From the NCBI GenBank assembly GCA_965248545.1, contig OZ252110.1, positions 682,001 to 746,000 on the forward strand: 64,000 nucleotides of DNA, given 5' to 3'. Each line of letters opens with the position of its first letter. Positions within the stretch are counted from its first letter, which is position 1. The notes beneath the pieces were generated by a model that was given only the letters and a program-made list of their open reading frames with translations, did not search any database and was not told where the DNA came from. This DNA is from Alteromonas_E sp965248545 (lineage in GTDB: Bacteria; Pseudomonadota; Gammaproteobacteria; Enterobacterales; Alteromonadaceae). Positions 44,702 through 55,400 of the stretch are shown one piece after another. Made by a program: the position numbers and the translations under genes.

Positions 44702-44966
44702 TGTGGCCTCTTTTTATCAAGATTTTTTGTATCGGACAGGACTGAAAAACGAGTATTGCACCCGCTCCTACTAGTCACCATCATAAACCAACCAATCAGG
44801 GCTTTCACTGCTCAACGGCGATTAAACAGTGTATTTTTTATAAACACTCCACTCCTCTTTAATTTTCGTCATTTCATCCTATCACCCATGATTTATTGAA
44901 CTTTTTCTGTATCGTCGATGGGTTGGTTATTTGAGTAACATTCAATTTCCCAAAAAAAGGCACACA
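44702..44966. other. Divergent region between propeller genes 1 and 2
   Basis: These 265 bases separate two divergent propeller genes and must hold both promoters. It is AT-rich on the right. I find no convincing -10/-35 pair, strong dyad or small gene. Confidence 0.5.
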
Positions 44967-47900
44967 ATGAAAACAATATATAAGGTGGCCCTAGCCACTG
45001 CCCTTACCTTTTCAGGTACTGTTGCACTTGCGGACGACGAGAAAAAAGAAGACGCAATCTTTAGCAGCAAAACCTTCAAGTCCATGGAATTAAGAAACAT
45101 CGGCCCTGCGTATATGTCGGGACGCATCGCGGATATCGAAGTCGACCAGAGAAACCCTTCGACTTGGTACACTGCTGTTGGTTCAGGTGGTATCTGGAAA
45201 ACCGTCAATGCGGGGACAACTTGGACACCAATTTTTGATGACCAGTCAGTTTATTCTACTGGAGACGTCACTATCGACCCCAGCAATTCAGATATCATCT
45301 GGGTGGGCACCGGTGAGAACAATGGTGGCCGGCATATCAGTTTTGGAGACGGTATCTATAAATCAATGGATGGTGGTAAGACTTGGAAAAATATGGGACT
45401 CAAAGAGTCTGAGCGTATTTCCGACATCATTATACACCCCAGTGACTCCAATACTGTTTGGGCTGCGGTACAAGGCCCCCTATGGACCAGCGGTGGTGAG
45501 CGGGGCTTATATAAAACCACCGATGGCGGCGAAACCTGGAAATTAGTGTTAACGCCAGAAGACGACTGGACTGGGGTAACATCTCTCCTGATCGATCCGC
45601 GCAATCCAGATAAATTGTATGCCGCGACTTGGTCGCGACAACGCACAGTGGCCGCTTATGTGGGGACAGGCCCGGGTTCAGGCATTCATACGTCAAATGA
45701 CGGCGGCGAAACCTGGACAGAACTAAAAACAGGCTTACCGACTGGTAACATGGGCAAAATCGGTATGGCAATTTCGCCGATCAATCCAGACGTTGTATAT
45801 GCAACTATCGAAATTGATAACCGCAAAGGCGGGTTTTATCGGTCCGATAACCAAGGTGCCAGTTGGACAAAACTGTCTGACGAAGTCGGCGGCGGTACTG
45901 GCCCCCACTATTATCAAGAGATCTTTGCCGATCGTCATCAATTCGACCGCGTCTATATTGCCAGCAACTACAGTAAAGTGTCTGATGACGGTGGTAAAAC
46001 ATGGACACCAATTAATACGCGACGCAAGCACGTCGATGATCACGCGATGGCGTTTCACCCTACCGATCCAGATTTTGTTTTGATTGGTTCTGATGGCGGC
46101 ATATATATGTCCCATGATCGTATGGAAAACTGGCGTTTTATTGCCAACTTACCGCTAACACAGTTTTACAAAATTGCCGCTGATGACACCGAACCTTTTT
46201 ATACGGTTTATGGCGGTACACAGGACAATTCCACGCAAGGTGGTCCCTCTAGAACCAACCGATCTGAAGGCATCAAGAACAAAGACTGGTTCCTTACCTT
46301 GGGTGGCGACGGGCACCAACCGGCGATCGAACCAGGCAACCCTGACATCATGTACTCACAGTGGCAGCAAGGTAACCTGACTCGCGTTGATCGCAAGACT
46401 AAAGAAGGCGTCTATATCAAACCTCAGCCTCGTCCAGGCGAGCCGGCTGAGCGGTATAACTGGGATGCACCGATTAATGTCTCAGCGCATGATCCGAAGC
46501 GCATTTATTTTGCGTCTCAGCGCGTATGGCGCTCGGATGATCGCGGTGACAGCTGGACACCAATTTCAGGTGACCTAACCAAGAACGAAAATCGGATGCA
46601 CATGCCAATGATGGGCAGAACCTGGTCGGTTGAAGCGGGCTGGGACTTGTATGCGATGTCTAATTTCCACACGATCGCCAATTTCGCTGAAAGCCCAGTC
46701 GATGAAAACATCCTGTGGGTCGGTACTGACGATGGGATCATCCAGGTGACCACCGATGGTGGTGAGAACTGGAAGAAAATTGAACTAGACGACATCAAAG
46801 GTGTACCCGCAAATGCGTATGTAAATGACATCCGAGCGGATCTTTATGATCCCAACACGGTATACGTAGCGTTGGATGATCACAAGAATGGTGACTTTAA
46901 GCCGTACTTAATCAAATCGACTAACCTAGGTAAAAAGTGGACGTCTCTTGCAGATACTATTCCGGACAAACACCTAGTTTGGCGTATTGTCCAAGACCAT
47001 GTGAACAAAGACCTGATGTTTATCGGGACTGAGTTTGGCATATTTTTCACAGTTGATGGCGGTGAAGAATGGGTAGAATTGGATGGTGGTATACCAACGA
47101 TATCCACGCGCGATGTTCAGATCCAACGCCGCGAAAATGATTTAGTCGCAGGTACGTTTGGACGAGGAATTTATATCCTTGATGACTATGCGCCATTGCG
47201 TGAGCTAAGCAAGGAAGCGATGCAACAAGATGCGTTGTTGTTTGCGCCTAGTCGACCGGTAAAGTGGTTCCAACTTGACCGCAATCATACCCGCACAGAC
47301 GGTGATGATCGTTACTCGGCGAAAAATCCAGAACACGGTGCAACGCTTACTTACTTCCTTAAAGACAGTTTGTTAACCGCAAAAGATCGTCGTCAAAAAG
47401 CGGATAAAAAAGCGGTTAAAGACAAAAAGTACCCTAAATATCCTAGCTGGGAAGCCATAGAAGCCGAGAACCAGGAAGCCAAACCTGCGGTATATGTGGA
47501 AATCCACGATGCACAAGGTAACTTTGTTAACCGCGTAGCAGGGAAAACGCAGAAGGGGCTTCACCGTTTAACCTGGGATATGACCCACGCAAGCCCAAGA
47601 GCCATTACGGGTAAGAAGGAACCTGCATGGCGCAGCTCAGGATTAACGGCTGCACCAGGTAAATATACGGCAACCCTGTTTAAGCGAGAGGGTGCTAATG
47701 TGACACAACTAGCCGAAGCTGTGGAATTCACGCTTGAAGCTATTTATCAGAATGCCTTAAGCGGACCTTCTGCTGAAACTACTCAAAAGTACCAAAACGA
47801 TGTTGTTGCGGCACAGCGTCAGTCTTCAATGAACTCAATTATTCTTGAGCAAATGAAAGATACGATGAAGAAAGTGCGTACTGCAATAGACCGTACTCCG

Positions 47901-48233
47901 GGCGATGTGAAAGCATTAGAAGCACAATTCGCAGCGGCTCAAGCGGAAATCAATGCGATTAACCTTGAGTTAAACGGTCTCGAGTCTCGCAACCGTAAGG
48001 GTACTAAGCCAGCTAACATCAACAGCCGCCTTGGCTATGCAATGTCAGCAACGCGTTCTTCTTATGGACCTACTCAGCAACACCTAGAGCAGCTCGGTTT
48101 TGCTACTGAAGGACTGGCAGCCGTCAGTGCGCGCATCAAAACGTTGCATGAAACGACGCTCCCAAGTTTACAGACAGCCATCAGCGACGCTGGCGGTCCG
48201 TGGACACTCGGCGCGGCAGTTGTTTCAGAGTAA
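44967..48233 (+). CDS. Secreted BNR/sortilin-type beta-propeller protein 2
   Basis: A 1089-residue exported protein; signal peptide MKTIYKVALATALTFSGTVA with cleavage near ALA. The start at 44967 has AAGG eight bases upstream; twelve codons of open frame precede it. MELRNIGPAYMSGRIADIEV opens the propeller region, which has eleven Asp-box motifs (for example SMDGGKTW, TTDGGETW, SNDGGETW, SDDRGDSW, TTDGGENW). FGRGIYILDDYAPLRELS ends it. A beta-sandwich (GLHRLTWDMTHASP) and a helical, coiled tail (about 930-1060) follow. It closely resembles propeller protein 3. Ligand and function unknown. Confidence 0.86.
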   Translation: MKTIYKVALATALTFSGTVALADDEKKEDAIFSSKTFKSMELRNIGPAYMSGRIADIEVDQRNPSTWYTAVGSGGIWKTVNAGTTWTPIFDDQSVYSTGDVTIDPSNSDIIWVGTGENNGGRHISFGDGIYKSMDGGKTWKNMGLKESERISDIIIHPSDSNTVWAAVQGPLWTSGGERGLYKTTDGGETWKLVLTPEDDWTGVTSLLIDPRNPDKLYAATWSRQRTVAAYVGTGPGSGIHTSNDGGETWTELKTGLPTGNMGKIGMAISPINPDVVYATIEIDNRKGGFYRSDNQGASWTKLSDEVGGGTGPHYYQEIFADRHQFDRVYIASNYSKVSDDGGKTWTPINTRRKHVDDHAMAFHPTDPDFVLIGSDGGIYMSHDRMENWRFIANLPLTQFYKIAADDTEPFYTVYGGTQDNSTQGGPSRTNRSEGIKNKDWFLTLGGDGHQPAIEPGNPDIMYSQWQQGNLTRVDRKTKEGVYIKPQPRPGEPAERYNWDAPINVSAHDPKRIYFASQRVWRSDDRGDSWTPISGDLTKNENRMHMPMMGRTWSVEAGWDLYAMSNFHTIANFAESPVDENILWVGTDDGIIQVTTDGGENWKKIELDDIKGVPANAYVNDIRADLYDPNTVYVALDDHKNGDFKPYLIKSTNLGKKWTSLADTIPDKHLVWRIVQDHVNKDLMFIGTEFGIFFTVDGGEEWVELDGGIPTISTRDVQIQRRENDLVAGTFGRGIYILDDYAPLRELSKEAMQQDALLFAPSRPVKWFQLDRNHTRTDGDDRYSAKNPEHGATLTYFLKDSLLTAKDRRQKADKKAVKDKKYPKYPSWEAIEAENQEAKPAVYVEIHDAQGNFVNRVAGKTQKGLHRLTWDMTHASPRAITGKKEPAWRSSGLTAAPGKYTATLFKREGANVTQLAEAVEFTLEAIYQNALSGPSAETTQKYQNDVVAAQRQSSMNSIILEQMKDTMKKVRTAIDRTPGDVKALEAQFAAAQAEINAINLELNGLESRNRKGTKPANINSRLGYAMSATRSSYGPTQQHLEQLGFATEGLAAVSARIKTLHETTLPSLQTAISDAGGPWTLGAAVVSE

Positions 48234-48250
48234 CCTTAAGCATTAGATCA

Positions 48251-48278
48251 AAAAAGGCACCTAACACGGTGCCTTTTT
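48251..48278. terminator. Bidirectional terminator between propeller 2 and the amidohydrolase
   Basis: An 11-bp stem, AAAAAGGCACC (48251-48261) with GGTGCCTTTTT (48268-48278), loop TAACAC. A-runs and T-runs on both flanks let it act for both convergent genes. Confidence 0.88.
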
Positions 48279-48299
48279 TATTTTCAATGTGCAGTTCAA

Positions 48300-49610
48300 C
48301 TACAGACGGTCTTCATACACAACCTTTCCGTCTGTCATCGCCATCCGAGTTTGGCCGAATAGTTGATAGCCCATAAACGGCGAGTTCTTTGACTTAGAAG
48401 CAAACAAGGTTTCATCCACTTTGAATGATGTTGATAAGTCAAACAAGCACAAATCTGCCGGCTTACTTTCTTCAATACGACCACAATCTAGATTAAACAG
48501 GGCTCCCGCTTTTCGACTCATTAAATCAATGCAATCACTTAGCGATAGCTTTTCCGTCTTTACGAAGTGGCTGTAAATCAGCGGGAAAGCAGTCTCTAAC
48601 CCAATAATCCCAAATGGCGCAGACTCTATGTCTTGCGCTTTCTCTTCCGGTGAATGCGGTGCGTGATCTGTCGCGATTGCATCAATCGTTCCGTCCAACA
48701 GCGCCTGCTGGCAGGCCAGCATATCAGTTCTCGACCTGAGAGGAGGATTCATTTTCCAATTCGCGTCTAAGGTATTGTCCGGTTTTACTCTGATGTCTTC
48801 GTCACACAAAAGTAGGTGATGTGGCGATACTTCCACGGTGACATTCGCTCCATTAGCTTTCGCTGCCCGCACAGCATTGATTGAAGCTTCTGTTGAGACG
48901 TGCAACACGTGATAATGAGCGCCTGTTTGCTTACTCATTTCACATCCCCTCTTTACGTGCACGGACTCAGACTCCGGCTGGATGCCTTTAACAGAAAACT
49001 TCTCAGCGATAGCTCCAGCGTGGATAGCGCCACCATTGGATAGTGACTCATCTTCAGAGTGATCAAGCACTGGCAAAGACAGCGCATGTGCTGCTGTCAA
49101 GGCATCTAAGAATAACGCGTCGCTTTGAACGCCTTTGCCATCATCGGTGATAGCCACAGCTCCAGCGTGTTTCAGTGCGGCAAAATCAGTCATTCTCTCA
49201 CCCGACAACCCGAAAGATAGTGAACCCGTTGGATAGACTTTACAGATACCAATTGCCTTGGAGCGCTCGGCCATGAACGCGATAACTTCAGGGTTGTCTG
49301 CAGTTGGACTGGTATTTGGCATAGAAATAACGGCTGTAAAACCACCTTTTACTGCTGCTTTACTACCAGATTCAATATCTTCTTTGTATTCCATTCCGGG
49401 TTCACGGAAATGAACCTGCGGATCCACTAACCCTGGCGACAAAAACAACCCAGTCGCGTCGATAATGCGGTCAAACTCACCGACTATCTCTTGCTCAGAA
49501 ACCGTTGAGATAGTGTCATTTTCAATCGCCACATTAACCACAACATCATTGTCATGGTCACGGCCAATAAGACGCCCTTTACTATTCGCGTTTTTCAGTA
49601 AGATTTTCAT
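48300..49610 (-). CDS. Class I dihydroorotase-like amidohydrolase
   Basis: A 436-residue metal-dependent cyclic amidohydrolase of the long (class I) dihydroorotase type. LSPGLVDPQVHFREPGMEYK is the metal-binding start, then SMPNTSPTADNPEV, LDHSEDES, YHVLHVSTEAS and the active-site ATDHAPHSPEEK. The first residue of the usual His-x-His pair is Gln65 rather than His; His67 is present. Dihydroorotase closes carbamoyl-aspartate in pyrimidine synthesis, but a gene alone among exported-protein genes could serve another cyclic amide, or be a paralogue. It ends facing propeller gene 2 and is divergent from a PepSY gene. Confidence 0.82.
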   Translation of the reverse strand: MKILLKNANSKGRLIGRDHDNDVVVNVAIENDTISTVSEQEIVGEFDRIIDATGLFLSPGLVDPQVHFREPGMEYKEDIESGSKAAVKGGFTAVISMPNTSPTADNPEVIAFMAERSKAIGICKVYPTGSLSFGLSGERMTDFAALKHAGAVAITDDGKGVQSDALFLDALTAAHALSLPVLDHSEDESLSNGGAIHAGAIAEKFSVKGIQPESESVHVKRGCEMSKQTGAHYHVLHVSTEASINAVRAAKANGANVTVEVSPHHLLLCDEDIRVKPDNTLDANWKMNPPLRSRTDMLACQQALLDGTIDAIATDHAPHSPEEKAQDIESAPFGIIGLETAFPLIYSHFVKTEKLSLSDCIDLMSRKAGALFNLDCGRIEESKPADLCLFDLSTSFKVDETLFASKSKNSPFMGYQLFGQTRMAMTDGKVVYEDRL

Positions 49611-49856
49611 CGATTAACACTACCCTTCAACAACATTGCGATACATTTACCGGGAAAGTCGAATCAATTAAAACATATCGAGCCCCCTTTTTGTTACATG
49701 ATAACATAACATCTGAGTATCTAGTGTTCAGTTAGCGAATGTTCGAAAGAATCTGGCCAGATGCAAATAATCTAAGACCACGAGCATGTAGCTCACTCAA
49801 TTCAACCACTTTGTTTGATATACTTACCCGGTTAAAACACAACGAATTTGAGGTTT

Positions 49857-50390
49857 ATGGCAGTCCGTTTTCGCCAACTGAGTCGCTCACTTCACCTTTG
49901 GGGAGCTCTCATAGTATTTACGCCCGTTATTATCGTGCTTGTTAGTGGCCTTTTGCTTCAAGTCAAAAAGGAGTTCGAGTGGATCCAGCCAGCAACGCAA
50001 GCGGGCGTAGGTTCAGAACCTGCGATCTCCTTTGAAACCATATTGGCATCTGCCAGCCAAGTACCTCAGGCCGAGATAGAAACATGGCGAGACATCGATA
50101 GGCTTGATGTTCGACCGAGTAAAGGGGTCGTAAAGGTTCAATCAAAAAACAGTGTCGAAATACAAATCGATGCGACAACTGGGGATGTCATTCAAGTCGC
50201 CACGCGTCGCTCAGATACCATCGAGTCGATTCACGATGGTAGTTGGTTTTTCGAAGGCGCTAAGCTGTGGATATTTTTGCCTGCGGGTATTGTTTTATTA
50301 TTTATTTGGCTAAGCGGTGTTGTATTGCTTTGCACCACATTACACTCTCGGTTTAAACGAAAAAGAGCCAGACAACAAAATACCGCCTGA
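49857..50390 (+). CDS. PepSY-associated membrane protein
   Basis: A 177-residue protein with two membrane helices (about 12-34 and 140-165) around an extracytoplasmic PepSY-like domain. RQLSRSLHLWGALIVFTPVI and SIHDGSWFFEGAKLW are typical of small PepSY-TM proteins found next to iron-siderophore receptors, where they may act as periplasmic or membrane reductase components. GAGG precedes the ATG by five bases. Its stop is separated by one base from the stop of the convergent TonB-receptor gene. Confidence 0.85.
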   Translation: MAVRFRQLSRSLHLWGALIVFTPVIIVLVSGLLLQVKKEFEWIQPATQAGVGSEPAISFETILASASQVPQAEIETWRDIDRLDVRPSKGVVKVQSKNSVEIQIDATTGDVIQVATRRSDTIESIHDGSWFFEGAKLWIFLPAGIVLLFIWLSGVVLLCTTLHSRFKRKRARQQNTA

Positions 50391-50391
50391 C

Positions 50392-52266
50392 CTAGAAAAA
50401 ATAAGTGAGGTTGACTTCAACATCACGACCGAGAGCGTTGGGTGCTTTTTCATCCGTACTCACCCGATACAACTCATCAGTAGCATTATTGATCTGCACT
50501 TCCAGCCCAAACTTTTCGGTCAGGTCAACTTTGTAGCCAGCGCGAAAAAAGCGGGTAGAGTCGGTATAGATTTCACTATCACCGGGTCGCTGATGATCCG
50601 CTCGATAATTGGCACTCAACCAGATTTCATGCCCATTTCTACGCCAGCCGAAGATTGCTGAATGATGATCGGGACTCACATCGTTAATGGGTTCGCCGTC
50701 ATCCCCCTCACCTGACAATAGCTGTCCTGCCACTCGTACGTAATACCCATGAGGAAGTCGCCGATAGAATTGGTAACTTGCACCACTTATCTCAGCGTTG
50801 CCAATATTCACATACTGTCGCAACACTGGGCTAAGACTGACGCGTTCAATGTAATGGTCAATTGATTGACTAAATACACTCAGGCTGACACTAAAATCGT
50901 CGGCCTGATAGTCTAACTCAGCCTGCACATTGGTGGCTTGTTCAGTCTTTAGTAATGGATCTCCTATTGTCATGCCTCTCGGGGTACTGCCTGAGAAATA
51001 GCGCTCAGTCAGTGTCGGCACCCGGTATCCGGAACTCACATATACCCCTGAGCGCCAATGGGAGTCCCACTGGACCGTAGCCCCCACGAAGCCACTGATA
51101 TTGATATCATCTTGAGGTTGTGTATCTCGAATGTCACTTTCTTGCTTCATATACTCAGTTCGAAAGCCTGCCGCCCACTCAGTATTGTCTACACTTTGAG
51201 TCGCATTTGCCGCAAACGAGTAAGCAAACTGTCGACCGCTTAGGTTTGTCCGCTCGAATACCAAATTGTCGACCGCAGAAAGCTCTCGTTCAGCTACTTT
51301 GACCCCTGTGCGGGCATCCATGGCAAAACGCCAATGCAGCAGCCAGTCCTGAACTGCCATTTGACGACTGACTTCAGCGCCCCAATTGAGTGCGTGATTA
51401 GACAATAAATTCGTCCGTTCCCCCGTTCTGACAATACGCGTGTCAAAGTCAGCTTGGTGAGCGTAGAGGCGCGCGTTTTGCCAGTCAAAGTCGATTTTTG
51501 CTAACCAGTGATTATTCTTTGGGTATAGCGTAAAGCGCTGGTCGATGGGATCTGAGCTGGCTTTACCAATATCCCGACTCAGCGAGGTCATCAATAAAGC
51601 ATCCTTGATCAGATTTTGTCGAGGTGACCATCGCAATAGACCGGAGGTACTTTCGAACTGATTGAACAATGCTTCTCCGGCCGCGTCACTACCCTGCTTC
51701 GCACGACGAACGTTTCCAGCCCAATAAACCGTGCTGTTCTGAGTGTTGGTTGCCCCCATTAAAGACAGATTCCGATAGGCCTGTTGTGTATTGGACGAAA
51801 CTTTTAAAAGGGGTGTTTCGGTTGCAGCTAGTTGCAAATCAATACCGCCGCCCATAGCCCCTGACCCAAGTTGCGTGGATGCAGCTCCAGACATGAGATA
51901 AACGCCACCTAAAAAATCCGGCGGCAAAAACTCTGCAGCATTGCCAGCGCGCCTTTCAGAGTGAATCGGGACCCCTTCAATTAGCGTTTGAATTCGCCAA
52001 CGTGAAAATCCGCGAATACTAATCGTTTGAAATAACCCGCCTTGGCCATTCAAGTTGATTTGTGGCGACATAGAAAGTGCGTCCGCTACCGAACCGACCT
52101 GACTAACGCCAAACAGATCAAGATTGACTAAGGAGATTACACTTTGCTGCTCGGTAAGATACGTCGGTGCAGTACCCACAATTGTGATGCGCTCTTGAAA
52201 ATCGTCCGCTTGAGCACTGGCACAAATTGAAAACGTACAACAAAGAAAAAGAAAGGGTTTGAGCAT
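50392..52266 (-). CDS. TonB-dependent receptor, probably iron-related
   Basis: A 624-residue outer-membrane receptor. Signal peptide about 1-20 (ending SAQA), a plug domain starting RITIVGTAPTYL with SMSPQINLNGQGGLFQTISI and RGFSRWRIQTLIEGVP, and a barrel ending VNLTYFF. The size and the neighbouring PepSY gene suggest siderophore or heme uptake, though the pair is convergent rather than an operon and I found no clear Fur box. The ribosome binding site is poor. Confidence 0.88.
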   Translation of the reverse strand: MLKPFLFLCCTFSICASAQADDFQERITIVGTAPTYLTEQQSVISLVNLDLFGVSQVGSVADALSMSPQINLNGQGGLFQTISIRGFSRWRIQTLIEGVPIHSERRAGNAAEFLPPDFLGGVYLMSGAASTQLGSGAMGGGIDLQLAATETPLLKVSSNTQQAYRNLSLMGATNTQNSTVYWAGNVRRAKQGSDAAGEALFNQFESTSGLLRWSPRQNLIKDALLMTSLSRDIGKASSDPIDQRFTLYPKNNHWLAKIDFDWQNARLYAHQADFDTRIVRTGERTNLLSNHALNWGAEVSRQMAVQDWLLHWRFAMDARTGVKVAERELSAVDNLVFERTNLSGRQFAYSFAANATQSVDNTEWAAGFRTEYMKQESDIRDTQPQDDINISGFVGATVQWDSHWRSGVYVSSGYRVPTLTERYFSGSTPRGMTIGDPLLKTEQATNVQAELDYQADDFSVSLSVFSQSIDHYIERVSLSPVLRQYVNIGNAEISGASYQFYRRLPHGYYVRVAGQLLSGEGDDGEPINDVSPDHHSAIFGWRRNGHEIWLSANYRADHQRPGDSEIYTDSTRFFRAGYKVDLTEKFGLEVQINNATDELYRVSTDEKAPNALGRDVEVNLTYFF

Positions 52267-52286
52267 ATAAAACAGTTAAAAATAAC

Positions 52287-52314
52287 AAGCCGTCACAGCA
52301 ATGCTGGACGGCTT
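52287..52314 (-). terminator. Terminator-like hairpin between propeller 3 and the TonB receptor
   Basis: AAGCCGTC (52287-52294) pairs with GACGGCTT (52307-52314), extended by CAGC/GCTG inside with one bulged base. A T-rich stretch follows on the minus strand just before the receptor start, so it could end the propeller transcript. Confidence 0.55.
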
Positions 52315-52370
52315 ATTTTAAGGATTACTCCAATTTATTTAAAGTTGCAATTAGCACCACATCACTGCAC

Positions 52371-52397
52371 ATGAGCCACCACCTCATGGTGGCTCAT
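52371..52397. repeat. Strong hairpin just after propeller gene 3
   Basis: ATGAGCCACC (52371-52380) and GGTGGCTCAT (52388-52397) are perfect complements with a seven-base loop, eight bases past the propeller 3 stop. No T-run follows on the minus strand. It probably protects the 3' end of the long transcript. Confidence 0.6.
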
Positions 52398-52404
52398 AGT
52401 CAGT

Positions 52405-55400
52405 TTACTCGAGTGTTGGAATACGTCCAGGAGTCCATGGAGAACCGACGCCTTCCAGTTTTGACTCGAGTGCAATTAGCTCTTCTTTGAGCACCTTCAG
52501 TTGGTCAGCAACACGCGTATACTCAGCTTCAGCAATGTCCAGTGACGCTAAGTGATTACCCGATACTGCCTTTTGGCTGCCGCTGATTGCAAAATACAAG
52601 CTACTTGTGCGACCTGCGACTGACCACGGCACTGGTTCGTGACGAGCGCGCACCGTTGCATCACCGCTCAACAGTAAACTCAACTGAGCTAACCGCTCCT
52701 TCAATGCCCGAACTGCTTGAGCATCTTCTTCCGTAGCGGACGGTGTTAGATCAATAGCAGCACTGAGGTGCATAATGCGATTTTTCAACTCACCTTGTGC
52801 TTTAGAAGCACCGCGGACCGAACGGTAGAGATTTGCTGCACGTTGCTGAATGGCCAACAATCCTGCGCGATCTTGCGTAATCTCCTCGCTATTATTTAGC
52901 AATTTGAGCGTAAATGACTGTGGCTCGGACAGTTCAGACACCTTACCAAATTGGCGTTTTTTCAAGGTAACCGTATATTCACCAGGCAATGCAATCGGTC
53001 CCTTAGGAGGTATCGCCCACGGTGGGATATAACCCGATGGCTTTTTCAAACTAACGGGCGCGCTCGATGGATAGTGCATATCCCATGCAACGCGGTGTAA
53101 GCCCTTGCTTGTAGCGGCTTTGACGCGGCGAACCACTTCACCGTTTGCATCCTTAACTTCCAAGAAGATGGAAGGCGCTTCTTCTTTGTCTTCCTCGCGC
53201 AGCGTATCCCAACTTGGATAAGGTGTATCGCCACCGTCCTTTTCAATTTCCTTTTCTTTCTCACGACGTTGTTTTTGCAGTGTTTTATAACCATCTCTTA
53301 GGTAGTAAGAGAAAACTGCGCCATAAGGCGGGTTATCAGCACTGTAGAACGAATCACCGTTAGAGCCTTTGCGCTCTCCGCCGTATTGATATCCCTCTAG
53401 ATATAACCAGGTATCTTTGATTGAGAAAAGTGTTGCTTCATTATCGTCCAACGACTTTTTCGACGTGCGTAGCGGCGAATAATCATCAAGAATATAAATG
53501 CCACGACCAAAAGTCCCAACCACCAGGTCGTTTTCTCGACGTTGAATTTCCAAGTCACGTACCGCAATGGTAGGGAATTTGCCTTTCATCTGCGACCAAT
53601 TTTGACCACCGTCTTGACTGAAAAACAGACCATACTCAGTGCCCACAAACAGTAAATTCGGATCAACGTGATCTTCAGCAATCGTGTGCGCTGAGCCCCA
53701 CTCAGGTAGGTTGTTGCTAATTAATTTCCAGCTTTTTCCTTTGTTGGTTGTTTTTAACACATAAGGTTTGTAATCGCCGCGTTTGTGATTATCAAATACG
53801 GCATAGGCAACATCTTCATCGTGCAGTGACGCGATGATGTCTTCAACCAGTGACATACCTGGCACACCCTTAAAGCTATCTTCAGTGCGCCAATTCTCTC
53901 CTCCGTCTTCAGTTACGCTGATCAAACCATCATCAGAACCTGCGTAAATTAAGCCTTCTTTTAATGGGCTTTCATTCAGCGCAATAATCGAACCGTACAT
54001 TGATGTAGAAGCATTTTTCGCGATCGTATCAACACTCCACACGCGGTCCATAACCTTGAGCTGGTTGCGATCAATTTGACGAGTTAAATCTGGGCTGATA
54101 ATCCGCCAGTTCTCGCCACGATCGTCTGACTGAAAAACTTTTTCAGCAGCATAAAACAAACGAGTCGACTTATGCGGGCTCAGTAATAATGGCGAGTTCC
54201 AATTCCACTTGTACGCATTTTCACCCATTTGCGGATGCGGGGTGATCGATACTCTTTCTCGTGTTCTTCTGTCATAGCGCGCTAATCCACCATACTGGTA
54301 TTGCGCATAAATAATATTCGGGTCATTCGGATCAATCTGTGGTTTGTAACCATCGCCGCCGATGACAATGTTCCAATCCGCATTAGTGATTCCATGAATC
54401 ACGTCAGTGCGAGAAGGGGCGCACAATGAGTTGTTGTCTTGAGTACCACCACAGACGTTATAAAAAGGCTCTGCATTGTCAGGTTGCGCACGGTAGAACT
54501 GACCTAGCGGCAGATTATTCGCCCACCGCCATGTTTGACCCCGGTCCCAGCTTTCGTACATTCCACCGTCACCGCCCATCAATAGGTGACGCGTATCATC
54601 TGGGTCGATCCACAGCGCATGATCATCTACATGACGATACTGATTCGATAAGGATTTAAACGATTTACCACCGTCCTCCGAAATTTTAGTGAAGGTATCT
54701 AAAGCATACAGACGATCGGGATTTTTGGGGTCAATCACTAACTCATTGTAGTACTGCGGGCTACTGGTCATATGGCTAGAGCGTTTCTGCCAGGTCTGTC
54801 CGAAGTTCTCTGAGCGATATACCCCTTTCTCTTCATCATTTGACTCGACAATTGCATACAGTGTTTGTGGGGATGATGGCGCCATGGCAATTCCAATCCG
54901 CCCCATGTGATCTTTTGGCAAACCTGCAGAAATGCGCGACCATGTCTTACCACCATCAGTGGTTTTATGAATACCACTTCCCGGGCCGCCATTAATAAGC
55001 GTCCACACATGACGTCGTCTCTGGTAACTAGTTGCAACAATATTGTTGAAGTCAGCAGGATCGACGACGAACTCATTAATTCCGGTGTAGATGTCAATGT
55101 CTAAGATCCGCTCCCAGTTCTTGCCACCATCTTTGGTCTCATACAGACCTCGATCGCCCCCATTGCTCCACAATGGTCCTTGCGAGGCAACCAATACATG
55201 GTTGATATCGTTTGGGTTTATCCAAATTTGGGAAATATGGCCGGAATTCTTTAAGCCCATGTTTTTCCATGACTTACCACCATCAAGCGATTTGTAAACA
55301 CCATCACCGTACGCTACTGAACGCTGTGAATTGTTCTCGCCAGAGCCAAGCCACAAAACATTGTGATCAGATGGCGCCATCTCGATTACACCGATTGCGT

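Noticed and set aside
52267..52404. Fur box before the second TonB receptor
   Set aside because: No 19-bp sequence close to the Fur consensus is visible; the region is explained by two hairpins.
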